This document shows positions 44,608 to 53,001 of a stretch of DNA of 64,000 bases, piece after piece. A model generated the notes under the pieces. The model was not told where the DNA came from, ran no database searches, and was given only the letters and a program-made list of their open reading frames with translations. Both the position numbers and the translations under genes were made by a program. This DNA is from TM7 phylum sp. oral taxon 349 (GTDB taxonomy: Bacteria > Patescibacteriota > Saccharimonadia > Saccharimonadales > Saccharimonadaceae), in assembly GCA_018127705.1 (NCBI GenBank), contig CP072328.1, positions 744,001 to 808,000 of the forward strand, in the 5' to 3' direction. How positions within the stretch are numbered: position 1 is the stretch's first letter; the number at the start of each line of letters is the position of its first letter.

Positions 44608-45533
44608 GAGCTTAACTTCTCTCTCAGCGCCTCCATCGTTGGCTCATATTGCAAAAGTTGACGAGCACGGTAGCTTTGCTTCATTACAATATCAACTAAT
44701 TGATCAACGCTATAGCATCTCGTCAGTCTTGAGCGAGCCTCGTCAATCGCATCTAATATTTCAGTATCTGTCACTCTTGGGCAAGGCGTCATGCTAAACA
44801 CAAAATCAAACCAAAAATCAATACTTTTATTATTTTTCCATTCTGCATACATTGACCATATGGTCGGATGAGTAAGTTTGCCGTCGCCTATATCGGCACA
44901 AGCCTGTATAAAATCATTCTTATCTATAACATGCAGATCTATTGGTAAATAGCTTGCTGGTTTACGCCCCTCTGCCCACGCATCAAGCGCCCCTTCAATT
45001 CGCGTCAAACTCTCATTAGTATTGAAATCAGACTGCGTAAACCCTTTATCTTGAGCAACTGACCAAATAGCGTCACGCGTTTTCTTGTCATTCTCATCAC
45101 AGATCACGAAAGTATCCATATCCGGCATGACTTTTATGATAGTACGAGGTTTTAGTGGGGTTATGTTACAGTCGACGCATTGCGACGGAGTAAAATCAGC
45201 TCCTAACTGACAACTCGGACATGGCCATAAAGCCCTAACAGCCATCTCTCTGCGTATCAAATTCGACAACTCGCCAGTGTAGCGTGTAAATTCCGGTTGA
45301 TCCTTAATGACTTGACCGCCTTTTTCTGATGAATGATACGGAAAACCTGTTCCGTAGTCACCACAGAAACCATCAACACCTCTTCTTATCTCTTTTAATG
45401 CGCATGTCGCCATCTTTCTTATTCCTTCGCCCGAAGGATCAATGGCACCATTTAGATAATCTGCATTCTTCTCATTAACACGTAAAATTGCAGCCAAATC
45501 ATACTCTGTTTCGGGAAAAAATGCACGTCTCAT
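44592..45533 (-). CDS. Unknown protein with a zinc-ribbon insertion
   Basis: 313 aa. A Cys4 zinc ribbon lies at about 104-121 (CPSCQLGADFTPSQCVDC), flanked by helical regions. The C-terminal half includes WSMYAEWKNNKSIDFWFDF. No known catalytic motif. TATAAT ends 6 nt before ATG 45533 (leaderless). It overlaps the PHP gene and so forms an operon with it; a role in the same nucleotide or nucleic-acid pathway is an inference. Confidence 0.7.
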   Translation of the reverse strand: MRRAFFPETEYDLAAILRVNEKNADYLNGAIDPSGEGIRKMATCALKEIRRGVDGFCGDYGTGFPYHSSEKGGQVIKDQPEFTRYTGELSNLIRREMAVRALWPCPSCQLGADFTPSQCVDCNITPLKPRTIIKVMPDMDTFVICDENDKKTRDAIWSVAQDKGFTQSDFNTNESLTRIEGALDAWAEGRKPASYLPIDLHVIDKNDFIQACADIGDGKLTHPTIWSMYAEWKNNKSIDFWFDFVFSMTPCPRVTDTEILDAIDEARSRLTRCYSVDQLVDIVMKQSYRARQLLQYEPTMEALREKLSSWQQI

Positions 45534-45697
45534 TTGTATATTATATCATAAAAATGCATAGAGTCTATGTCTCCTGGAGCGTGCAAGTACATTCTACATA
45601 ACGTATACACAGTAATTGTACAGCACAGATAAATCTTAGGAGGATAGCTTTTTGACCTGTTTTAGACCTTATCACACCCGAATTCTATCGCAAACTA

Positions 45698-45726
45698 TCG
45701 ACTTTATACGGCAAGTATGGTATATA
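45698..45726 (+). promoter_or_regulatory. Promoter of the 45793 gene
   Basis: TCGACT (45698-45703), 17-nt spacer, TATATA (45721-45726). The expected start near 45732 lies just before a hairpin CTTTTCG/CGAAAAG (45735-45760), so the mRNA would begin with a stem-loop. An AGGAGG near 45638-45646 lies upstream of this and seems unused. Confidence 0.5.
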
Positions 45727-45792
45727 TATATCAGCTTTTCGTGCAATCCCGTGCGAAAAGTAGAATCTTTAGAGAGAAAGGAGAGAGCGCCC

Positions 45793-46200
45793 ATGCTGCG
45801 CTCCACCGCTGAGATCACCGACACAGCACCGCTCGTACGATGCTACGTAGATGGAGGCCCCGCCTGGGGTCTCCTTGAGGAGAACATCGGAACCTACAAG
45901 AGGGAGTTTGCTCCCTCTTGTAGGTTCAGCCTGGTCTGGTCCGCAGAGGGGGTGATTAAGCCCTTCTGCAAGGAGTTCGTTGTACTCAGTATCGCACGCG
46001 ATACTGAGTACAGCAATGCGCTTCTGATCGTCACCTATGGCGGGTGGCGATTGAGGTACTATCCGGAGCGTCGCGGGGAGGCAATTGCCTTTCCGCGGCG
46101 CTCGATCCCGGATATCATCCGGGAGGTCGCCGCAACGGCGATCAAGAATGGAGCCTCACGCAGGCTCTACCCTATGACCCCGATGTGGACTAGGAACTAG
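45793..46200 (+). CDS. Unknown 135-aa protein with an almost fully hairpinned mRNA
   Basis: ATG 45793 follows AAGGAGAG by about 8 nt. The protein (starts MLRSTAEITDTAPLVRCYVD) has no clear motif and is predicted mixed alpha/beta. The coding DNA is extraordinary: successive stems at 45853-45874 (9 bp), 45890-45927 (17 bp perfect), 45943-45969, 45981-46012 (14 bp), 46028-46050 (8 bp), 46066-46103 (18 pairs, three G-U), 46106-46124, 46127-46141, 46151-46167, and 46178-46212 (16 bp perfect, covering the stop codon). Codon choice (ATC, GAG, CTC) also differs from neighbouring genes. The coding function is likely but not certain. Confidence 0.6.
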   Translation: MLRSTAEITDTAPLVRCYVDGGPAWGLLEENIGTYKREFAPSCRFSLVWSAEGVIKPFCKEFVVLSIARDTEYSNALLIVTYGGWRLRYYPERRGEAIAFPRRSIPDIIREVAATAIKNGASRRLYPMTPMWTRN

Positions 46201-46252
46201 TCCACATCGGGGAGGGGTGCAGGCGTTAGCCTTTTTGGCTAGCGCCTGCACC
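46178..46252 (+). terminator. Two strong hairpins ending the 45793 transcript
   Basis: A perfect 16-bp stem with GAA loop (46178-46212) includes the TAG stop; then a 16-bp stem with one G-U and a TTTTT loop (46216-46252). No T-run follows, so termination could depend on other factors, or these protect the 3' end. Confidence 0.6.
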
Positions 46253-46677
46253 ACGCAAGTTCGCCACTTCTAGTTGTTTGCTGGTTGCAGACGCTATGAG
46301 TTTTTCGTTTAAGGTTTGTCTCCTCGCCTTTAAGTCTTCTTAGGCTTATTGGCTTAGCTGTATGGCGGGTTTTATTGCTTTGCCTATGGCTCGCTTCCTT
46401 TCTTTTTCTTTACTTTATTTATAGCTTACTGCTTTGAGCTATCCTTTATAGATTTCCTATGTGGATTTTGCTTGGCGGTTTAGCTGTATTGTTATAGACA
46501 AAGAGCTGTTTGTTTGTTTGATTAATTCTTTCTTATGGCTCTTTGTTTCTGCCCAAGCGTACATGTTTTATATTATTAGGTATAGAGTGTGTAGGACTTG
46601 GGCTTTTTACTTTTTTGGGAATGAATACAAGTAGCATGTCTCCTTGGCTTGCTACCTTAGTTGTCTTAGCACCTTTC
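46253..46677. other. Gene-free T-rich stretch
   Basis: 425 bp without a coding frame. The plus strand is strongly T-rich and A-poor, with loosely repeated words (TTAGCTGTAT at about 46358 and 46478; TTGTTTGTTTG). No promoter/terminator pair defines an RNA gene. It may be remains of a degenerated gene or the long 3' region of the hairpin-rich unit. Confidence 0.45.
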
Positions 46678-46711
46678 AAAAACGACCGCCAACCAAAATG
46701 GTAGGCGGTCG
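46678..46711 (-). terminator. Intrinsic terminator of hsp20
   Basis: Perfect 8-bp stem CGACCGCC (46683-46690)/GGCGGTCG (46704-46711), then TTTTT on the minus strand. Confidence 0.85.
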
Positions 46712-46732
46712 CAGAAGATCTCGCTAGACTAG

Positions 46733-47161
46733 CTACTTTTTCTTTGTCTTCACTGCAATTTTCTTCGGTTCAGGAGCAGGCGTTACCGGCACAACAACTT
46801 TCAGAACGCCGTCTTCCAGATGCGCTTCAATTGCATCCGTGTCAGCACGCTCTGGTAGCTGTACGCTGCGGTAAAAGCTGCTGCTTGATTCGCGCACAAC
46901 ATACTTCTTACCTTTATCCTCTTCTTTTTCATGGCGCTGCGCCTGGACTACTAGGTTATCATTCTCAACTGAGATGTTGACATCTTTATCTTCAAACTTC
47001 GGCAAATGCGCCTCAACTACAAGATTATTACCGTCCATATAGACGTCGGTTGTTGGCACGGCAACACTACGCATCTGGCGCGGCCAAACGTCGTTGTCGA
47101 AGAAATGGCGCTGCAATGCGTCCATTTCAGCGAACGGATCAAATTTGACAAGTTTACTCAT
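46733..47161 (-). CDS. hsp20: Small heat-shock protein (Hsp20/alpha-crystallin)
   Basis: ATP-independent holdase chaperone, 142 aa. N-terminus MSKLVKFDPFAEMDALQRHF, alpha-crystallin domain from VPTTDVYMDGNNLVVEAHLP to GVLKVVVPVTP with the DGVLKV element, and a short basic tail. AAAGGAGG lies 7 nt before the ATG. Promoter TTGACG-18-TACACT upstream (47207-47236). No CIRCE or HAIR element seen. Single-gene unit with terminator. Confidence 0.93.
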   Translation of the reverse strand: MSKLVKFDPFAEMDALQRHFFDNDVWPRQMRSVAVPTTDVYMDGNNLVVEAHLPKFEDKDVNISVENDNLVVQAQRHEKEEDKGKKYVVRESSSSFYRSVQLPERADTDAIEAHLEDGVLKVVVPVTPAPEPKKIAVKTKKK

Positions 47162-47206
47162 ACTAATCCTCCTTTGGTTAGTGCGATATTAGTACCGCTT
47201 ACCCTT

Positions 47207-47236
47207 AGTGTACGCCCGTTTATGTTTAAGCGTCAA
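47207..47236 (-). promoter_or_regulatory. hsp20 promoter
   Basis: Minus-strand TTGACG (47231-47236), 18-nt spacer, TACACT (47207-47212), leader of about 40 nt with Shine-Dalgarno, unlike the leaderless genes. Confidence 0.6.
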
Positions 47237-47295
47237 GGGTATTTAAGCGTCTGCATTTTTCGTGCTATCGGAAGCTTAGCCTCTATTCGCAATGG

Positions 47296-48051
47296 CTACT
47301 TATACCGTTTGATAAACTGCTGTAATATTTTAACCGGCTCGGTAACATGTTCGCGACGAACAGTATCAATTAGAGACTGTGCTTCGCTTGGTGCAAAATA
47401 ACCAGCATGTTTATATATATTGATGCGCAGCGCAAGCCCAGCGGCATCAAGTTCTGGATGAAACTGTGTCGCGTATACGTTACGACCAACCCGCAGCATC
47501 TGCACACAAGTGCTTGATCGCGCTAACACCACACAACGAGATGGCGGTTCTACGACACCTTCTTTATGTCCAACAAAACCACGAAATTCTGCCGGCATGC
47601 CTACCAACAATGGATCGTTCTTTGCCTCCGGAGTTAGTTTAATATCAACTGCGCCAACCGCTTCACTATAGTCAAAGCTCGTTCGCCCGCCCAACGCTGT
47701 TACAAGTGCACCGACGCCAAGACATGCACCCAGAAACGGCGTATCAGTAGCGACAATCCGCTGTATCAGCGGTAAAATATACGACTCAAACTCGCGCTGT
47801 TCAGGCGATTTCTGCGCATCATCATACGCAAAATTTGCTGCTCCGCCGCCCATCAGTACACCAGAGTAGTCATCTAACGCAACCTGCGGCCGCATGCCCA
47901 TATCCAATCGTAGCCGCGTTAACTCTGCCGGCTTTAAGCCGCCAAATTTCAAAAATGCTTGATATTCATCATCCGACGCTTCGTCTTCCGAGCGCGATTG
48001 AAGTAAGAGAAAAGGCTTTTTAGCTTGCATTCCGATTCTATCCTTATCCAT
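47296..48051 (-). CDS. Class I glutamine-amidotransferase-like protein
   Basis: GuaA-type GATase1 fold, 251 aa. Oxyanion region VLMGGGAAN, nucleophile Cys in FLGACLGVGAL and catalytic His/Glu in ATQFHPELD are all present, so it may hydrolyse glutamine or a gamma-glutamyl compound. No synthetase partner is adjacent. Often annotated as GMP synthase-like amidotransferase. Start ATG 48051 is tentative; ATG 48030 (MQAKKPFLLL) with TAGAAT 4 nt upstream is an alternative. Confidence 0.85.
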   Translation of the reverse strand: MDKDRIGMQAKKPFLLLQSRSEDEASDDEYQAFLKFGGLKPAELTRLRLDMGMRPQVALDDYSGVLMGGGAANFAYDDAQKSPEQREFESYILPLIQRIVATDTPFLGACLGVGALVTALGGRTSFDYSEAVGAVDIKLTPEAKNDPLLVGMPAEFRGFVGHKEGVVEPPSRCVVLARSSTCVQMLRVGRNVYATQFHPELDAAGLALRINIYKHAGYFAPSEAQSLIDTVRREHVTEPVKILQQFIKRYK

Positions 48052-48104
48052 TAGTTACTATTCTCTAGAACATATACCATAATAGCACTTATGCAAGCAC
48101 CTCT

Positions 48105-48341
48105 CTACTCCCATATACTTGATCCTGTCAGTATCAAGAAAAAGCATTCTGCGCTACCAGTTACTGCAGCAATAAGCGCCAATATGCATATGCCGCTCAA
48201 TACAATTGCCGGCAGGAGTACGTCAGCACTGAGATTAAGCCAACAAAGCACGGCGCCAAACCCGGAAACTATAGCAAATAGACTAGCAAGGATTGTCACT
48301 CCCCAGCTGCGACGGCGTTTCTTATTTGCTCGGCACCACAT
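48105..48341 (-). CDS. Small two-helix membrane protein
   Basis: 78 aa, MWCRANKKRRRSWG start (positive-inside), two hydrophobic helices (about 14-34 and 40-64) and a short tail. TATAAT ends 8 nt before the ATG, which supports expression. No family recognised. Confidence 0.65.
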   Translation of the reverse strand: MWCRANKKRRRSWGVTILASLFAIVSGFGAVLCWLNLSADVLLPAIVLSGICILALIAAVTGSAECFFLILTGSSIWE

Positions 48342-48373
48342 ATGCGTTTATTATAACGATACCGCCTCACAGT

Positions 48374-49225
48374 TCAAGAGCTGCTATCCTGATGGCGCGG
48401 GGTTTTATGTTGATAGGTATTGTCAAAATACGCATTCACTGCGCGCTGGTACGTAGCACGCAATGTCTTCAAGTAATCCCGATATAGAGCAACGTCATCG
48501 CCGTAGCGGAAAGCGGCGGCACACTGGTCGCAGATGGCTGAAATTTCACGCCATTTCACCACTTCATCATTAGCTAAGAGATCTGCCACGAGCGATACTG
48601 CTACACAGATATCACGCAGCACCGCCGGGTCATTCTTATAGGTGCGTAGCACGCCGACTGTATTCAAAATAATAAAATGCTTCAGGCAAGCACGATAAGC
48701 GTCAGTAAGATGTACGGCGGGATGTTCAAGCGGCGCATCAAGCATATCGGCATACAGTAGAATTTTCTGCCACATCAAGCGCGTCGTACGGATAGCGAGC
48801 GCCTCATCTGCAGCCTCGTATATCATATAAAGCACCGGATAGTCGCGCAGGGTCATCCAGCGTTGTTGATAGAGTGGATATTCTAGCACATCTGCTCTAT
48901 CAAATGCCTCATGCTCGTCTGCTAAAAGTGTGTCAATCCCATCTTTCGCGATCATGTTGACCGATTTCTTACAGTGTGCTATCGCCTGCTTATACGTCAT
49001 TTGTACACTTTCGGATTGCTGCTTGCTGCCGCGACAATCCGATGCATCATACTCGCGGAAAACGCCGCGCCATTTAGCAGGCGTATCGCCGCATGCGCAC
49101 ATTAGTAAAAACGCAAGCTGCGCGAAATAATATGCCGCTTCACTATTGTCACTATCACGATACCGGTAGAGCGCATATTTCAAATAGCGCTTGATAGTTT
49201 GCGGCGCGGAACTCTTTACAGCCAT
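48374..49225 (-). CDS. Unknown helical protein (283 aa)
   Basis: Mostly helical, no membrane segment. TATACT ends 6 nt upstream of the ATG (leaderless). The region ICVAVSLVADLLANDEVVKW then REISAICDQC near 210-240 resembles two copies of a domain in the next gene (49351). Cys-rich here and there (LLMCACGD, ASDCRGS). Function unknown; a scaffold or regulatory helical-bundle protein would fit. Confidence 0.7.
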   Translation of the reverse strand: MAVKSSAPQTIKRYLKYALYRYRDSDNSEAAYYFAQLAFLLMCACGDTPAKWRGVFREYDASDCRGSKQQSESVQMTYKQAIAHCKKSVNMIAKDGIDTLLADEHEAFDRADVLEYPLYQQRWMTLRDYPVLYMIYEAADEALAIRTTRLMWQKILLYADMLDAPLEHPAVHLTDAYRACLKHFIILNTVGVLRTYKNDPAVLRDICVAVSLVADLLANDEVVKWREISAICDQCAAAFRYGDDVALYRDYLKTLRATYQRAVNAYFDNTYQHKTPRHQDSSS

Positions 49226-49350
49226 GCTTATAGTATACCCCGAAACGTATTCGTAGTAGATACTTCCATACTGATAGCTATAACCTATTCCCCGTACCTT
49301 TCACTATTGATGTTGCAGGCAAGAATATATCGTTAGACTGATTTCATATG

Positions 49351-49938
49351 TTATGAAGGTAAAAATTTATGAATAAGCGATACAAGCGCCGTTTGATAAG
49401 CAATAAGAGCATTCTCATCAATTGGCACTGGCTGACGTTGTTGGCGCAGCGATTCAAGCCGGCACCGACAAATTGTGCGTACATCCGCCCAATCAATAGC
49501 TGGTTTAACCCGTATACCACTAACGATACTATCTATAAACCGTGTCAGATATGCAAGCATTCGGATGTTATTCTGATATTGAATTATTGCTGAAATTATA
49601 TCACGCGCAAGAATAGCTTGATACGTATATTGAGAGTCGTTTTGTACTATGTCTTGCTGAATACGCTGCGCCCTCCTCGCCTGCTTTGCGATATATGCCT
49701 CGCACTGACCAAGCATGTTCTCATCAAAACAAGTTTCTGATTCGGACTGTAGCGAGACATATCGCTGTTCGCATACAGAATGAATATTATCCCATTCGAC
49801 AACGCTCGTATCATTCAACCAGCGCGCAAGCGAAAAAGCAAAATCAGCTAAATATTCAAGCGCTCGCCCGTCGCTATGGTATGCGCGAGCTGCATGAATG
49901 ATATCCTGCGCTAGAGCGGCTTGCCATTGAATGTCCAT
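49351..49938 (-). CDS. Unknown protein with internally duplicated helical domain
   Basis: 195 aa from ATG 49938 (TGTAAT ends 6 nt upstream). Two related halves: LAQDIIHAARAYHSDGRALE, WDNIHSVCEQRYVSLQ and LARDIISAIIQYQNNIRMLA, WADVRTICRCRLESLR. A third copy is in the gene at 48374. The unit is about 75-80 residues, helical, with a conserved W-x2-I/V-x3-C core. I do not know the family. Confidence 0.65.
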   Translation of the reverse strand: MDIQWQAALAQDIIHAARAYHSDGRALEYLADFAFSLARWLNDTSVVEWDNIHSVCEQRYVSLQSESETCFDENMLGQCEAYIAKQARRAQRIQQDIVQNDSQYTYQAILARDIISAIIQYQNNIRMLAYLTRFIDSIVSGIRVKPAIDWADVRTICRCRLESLRQQRQPVPIDENALIAYQTALVSLIHKFLPS

Positions 49939-50208
49939 ACGGTCATTACAATTTCGCAATTAGATCTTTCATTTCCTGCCACATTTTCTCACCCCCGCCG
50001 CCAGCATTTGATATTTCTAGATCGCCCGCCAGCGGCTTACTACTTTCAAGCTTCATAATTTCCTAAAAGGTTTTTTCTGAGAGCCCTTCGCGCCTCATCC
50101 ATAGCTTGATTATATCATGCAAGAAATTTCAATAAACGCTCGTAATTTATCAAGAGTATACCAAAGTGAAAGGATTCACGCCAATCTTAGTTAATTGTGA
50201 GACAAAGC

Positions 50209-51021
50209 TCACTTCCCTCTATTATGCCTGTATTGCAACGCCCGCAAACGCGGCAGGTATGAGCGCAATAAGCGCCAGTCTTCCGTTCGTTCGACACTAA
50301 TGTCAAGACGACCAGCTACCTCAAGGATATCCTCAAAGAGCCATTCGTCACCGGTTGCCTTGAGCTCGGCATCGGTATGTGGTGCGATGAGACTGATCAG
50401 CTCACTCGCTATCAGTTCGCCGGTCTTCGTTGGCATGCCATATGTCTGAGTGTAGTCGCCACGCTCGCAGAGCTCCTCTATAGACGTACTTACGGCTTTT
50501 GCAACTGTACGCGTAACCTTCGCTAAAAAATCCATAAAACGAGCATTAGTCTTTTCAACAACTGTTCGGAGTTCATCGGTAAGCTCTTTGGCATATTGAC
50601 GCTTTTCTGCTGTTGGCACATCGTCGTCAAAATACCAATCCATGCATTCTACTAAATCAAATCCGCCGTTGAACGTTGCAGAATCCTGTGAGAGTAACGG
50701 GTAAACCGCTTTAGCGACATGTACCATGTCGTGGCAATTCCTAGTTTCGGCAGCAATACGCCAAATTATTTCTGCTAAATCAAGGCATGCGCTACGCGTT
50801 TTTACATCAAACACACGAGGAGGAAGCGCTTTCGTATTAGTGGGAATAATCGTCAAAGAATATGCCTCGTCATCAGTAAGCAGGCGCGTGTCTGAGGGTA
50901 TGTCGGCAAAATCATTCTGTAATAAATAGCTAATCGGTCGTAAATCGTTATTATGCTGCGCTAAGTCCGCTACCTTTTGGCACGCGTACTTTTTGAGCTG
51001 ATTTATTACACATTCATTCAT
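50209..51021 (-). CDS. Unknown 270-aa protein
   Basis: Helical, acidic protein; MNECVINQLKKYACQKVADL start, with HDMVHVAKAVYPLLSQD in the middle and a basic C-terminal end (LRALQYRHNRGK). No known motif. Upstream is an inverted repeat TGAGTCA/TGACTCA (51032-51038, 51050-51056), which may be an operator; the -10 is uncertain (TACGAT adjoins the ATG). Belongs to the same run of unknown accessory genes as 48374 and 49351. Confidence 0.65.
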   Translation of the reverse strand: MNECVINQLKKYACQKVADLAQHNNDLRPISYLLQNDFADIPSDTRLLTDDEAYSLTIIPTNTKALPPRVFDVKTRSACLDLAEIIWRIAAETRNCHDMVHVAKAVYPLLSQDSATFNGGFDLVECMDWYFDDDVPTAEKRQYAKELTDELRTVVEKTNARFMDFLAKVTRTVAKAVSTSIEELCERGDYTQTYGMPTKTGELIASELISLIAPHTDAELKATGDEWLFEDILEVAGRLDISVERTEDWRLLRSYLPRLRALQYRHNRGK

Positions 51022-51079
51022 ATCGTAGGTGTGAGTCAGTTTTCAGACTTGACTCAGGTCATTCTATCACGCTCCTATC

Positions 51080-52210
51080 CTAGGCTCCAGGACCAGTATA
51101 CCGACCCCTGTACTTAACGTTGCCGTGTGCACCCTTTCCAGAGCCATAGTGATCGTGGTTCTCGCTCTTGCGGAAACTCGTTTTGTCCACATGACCGTCC
51201 GCAAGCAGAGTATGACCCTCTTTTGTACCCCACCCCATAGCAAAGGTGACAGGAAGGTCATCTATGAATCCGTAATGAACGAGACCCCATCCACCAGAGT
51301 GCCCTTCGGCCCGCTGAGAGTCAATGTACTCTTCCTCAGTCTGCTCAGACTTCATCTTTCCATCAGACCGATTGTCCACAAAGTTATGCGAGCCGTGCGG
51401 ATCGTTCGGGTTGCGACGGTACGTCACTCGACCATTTCGATCGACAACGTAGTGACCATGCCCAGGTCCATTTGGCTTACCAACTCCACCGAAGTAGATG
51501 TTGGTGTTGCCATTTGAATCCCTGGAGACCCACAAGTCGTCGAGATACTGAGATGGCACACCAGCCCTCTCGGCGATAGCACGCTTGTCTTCGCGGCGGC
51601 GGTTGCGCTCGGCGCGAACCTTCTCAAGACGCGCCTTGAATGCCTGACGCGCTACGTCAAACTCGCGCTTAGCGCGCTGGAACTCATCCTTTGCGCACTC
51701 ATGCTCGGCTTTTGCCTGATCAAACCGCTGCTTCGCAGCAGTAAAATCGGCTTTCGCTCGCTGAAAGTCTGCTTTCGGACCCGCGTGGCGATCACGCGCG
51801 GCACGAATCTCAGCAACCAGACGGCGCCGCTCTTCAACGTAGCGCTGAGCCTCCGCCTTAAAGGCGTGCCCGTCGTCTGCATGACTGCGCGCAGCAGCGC
51901 CATCACGGCGATCATACGCCATAGACGCGTTGTCAAACGCGCGGCGCATGTTTTGGTAGGCAGCTTCCTGCTGGCTATTCAGCTGGTCAATTCGCGGGCC
52001 ATTTGCCCGCTTAACCCGCTGATAATCCTGCCACGAAGCCTCTTGCACTTCGTGAGCGCGCTGCTTCGCCTCAAACGCGCGATTCATCTCGTCGCGTGCC
52101 GAAGACCTGCGCTGCCACGCCGACTGCATAGTTTCGTATGCACGCTGCTTGCGCTGGAACGCGAGATCTTGAGCTGCCTTCAGGCGGTCAAGCTCGGTGT
52201 CCCGAGCCAT
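51080..52210 (-). CDS. Long coiled-coil protein with a C-terminal globular domain
   Basis: 376 aa from ATG 52210, with GAGG 9 nt upstream. Residues 1-205 form a continuous Arg/Ala/Gln/Lys-rich coiled coil with repeated QRAKxDF-like units; then a His/Gly-rich domain (IYFGGVGKPNGPGHGHYVVD, VTYRRNPNDPHGSHNF) and a tail with DHYGSGKGAHGNVKY. No signal peptide or membrane helix. The C-terminal domain resembles small domains at the ends of phage or toxin-like proteins, a vague impression. Function unknown. Confidence 0.7.
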   Translation of the reverse strand: MARDTELDRLKAAQDLAFQRKQRAYETMQSAWQRRSSARDEMNRAFEAKQRAHEVQEASWQDYQRVKRANGPRIDQLNSQQEAAYQNMRRAFDNASMAYDRRDGAAARSHADDGHAFKAEAQRYVEERRRLVAEIRAARDRHAGPKADFQRAKADFTAAKQRFDQAKAEHECAKDEFQRAKREFDVARQAFKARLEKVRAERNRRREDKRAIAERAGVPSQYLDDLWVSRDSNGNTNIYFGGVGKPNGPGHGHYVVDRNGRVTYRRNPNDPHGSHNFVDNRSDGKMKSEQTEEEYIDSQRAEGHSGGWGLVHYGFIDDLPVTFAMGWGTKEGHTLLADGHVDKTSFRKSENHDHYGSGKGAHGNVKYRGRYTGPGA

Positions 52211-52312
52211 ACACATTCACCTCATTCCCTAAAGGAGCGATATCGCATCAATTGATGCGATTATTTCAGTTTTATCACAAAACGAAATGTATAGCAAGAT
52301 TTTTTATTGCAG

Positions 52313-52699
52313 TTATCTTTCGTTCACATGCATACGCAACCAATCAGCAATCTCCGCTATACTCAGATGATCCGCAGCGATGCGGACAGCAAAGTCTTCA
52401 AGTTCATGAGGCGAAGCTACTAACTTGCAACTGCTGCGCGCTAAGAATATCACTCCAAGCGTCACGCCCGTACGCTTATTACCATCAACAAATATATGAT
52501 CGGCGATACAATTTCTCATATATACAGCAGCTTCTTCGTATACAGTAGCATATTGCTTCACGCCGAATAACGTACCTTGTGGCGATTTAACAAGCGACCT
52601 GAGAGCGTTCTCGTCACGCACGCCATGCGAACCGCCATAATCATTGATAATCCAAAGATGCAACTTCAAAATTTCTTCAAGGTTAAAATAGTTCGCCAT
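52313..52699 (-). CDS. doc: Doc/Fic-family toxin
   Basis: Fic-fold protein of the Doc type (128 aa), kinases/AMPylators that modify targets such as EF-Tu. Active-site motif HIFVDGNKRTG present with the catalytic His; N-terminal GGSHGVRDENALRSLVKSPQ is Doc-like. ATG 52699 shares a base with the antitoxin stop (TGATG), so the pair is translationally coupled. Confidence 0.9.
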   Translation of the reverse strand: MANYFNLEEILKLHLWIINDYGGSHGVRDENALRSLVKSPQGTLFGVKQYATVYEEAAVYMRNCIADHIFVDGNKRTGVTLGVIFLARSSCKLVASPHELEDFAVRIAADHLSIAEIADWLRMHVNER

Positions 52700-52911
52700 C
52701 AACGGTTAACCAGGTTTTTAAGTGTTTCACCATATACCGCTTTGAAGTCAGCGTATTCATCAGTTAACTTTTTACACTTACGTGCTGGCGTAATAGTAAT
52801 TTTCACCTCGTCGCCATCGCTCAACTTTAGCGCCTTTAACTGCTTCGCCGGCAATGTAACACCACGGCTCGTACCAATTTTAATGATTTTTTGAATTGTT
52901 GTAATTGTCAT
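52699..52911 (-). CDS. AbrB/SpoVT-type antitoxin
   Basis: 70 aa; swapped-hairpin AbrB fold: IQKIIKIGTSRGVTLPAKQL, LKLSDGDEVKITITP. The C-terminal 20 residues likely wrap the toxin. Such Doc partners are more often Phd; an AbrB partner is less common. TATAAT ends 6 nt before the ATG. Upstream 52932-52959 has AT-rich tandem/palindromic repeats suited to autoregulation. Confidence 0.88.
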   Translation of the reverse strand: MTITTIQKIIKIGTSRGVTLPAKQLKALKLSDGDEVKITITPARKCKKLTDEYADFKAVYGETLKNLVNR

Positions 52912-52917
52912 GAAAGT

Positions 52918-52959
52918 ATTATAGCAAAATTATTATAATATTATAATATTATAATATTA
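52918..52959 (-). promoter_or_regulatory. TA promoter with ATTATAAT tandem repeat
   Basis: TATAAT (minus, 52918-52923) followed upstream by three and a half copies of an 8-bp unit ATTATAAT (52932-52959), itself near-palindromic. Probable autoregulatory site of the toxin-antitoxin operon. Confidence 0.55.
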
Positions 52960-53001
52960 CATCAGTAATCTATGTAACTATTCCGTGAAATACACGCCAC
53001 T

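Noticed and set aside
45652-45792. TTG start at 45652 extending the hairpin-rich protein by 47 residues
   Set aside because: Although AGGAGG lies 8 nt upstream, the extension has noncoding character and the likely promoter (45698-45726) lies inside it.
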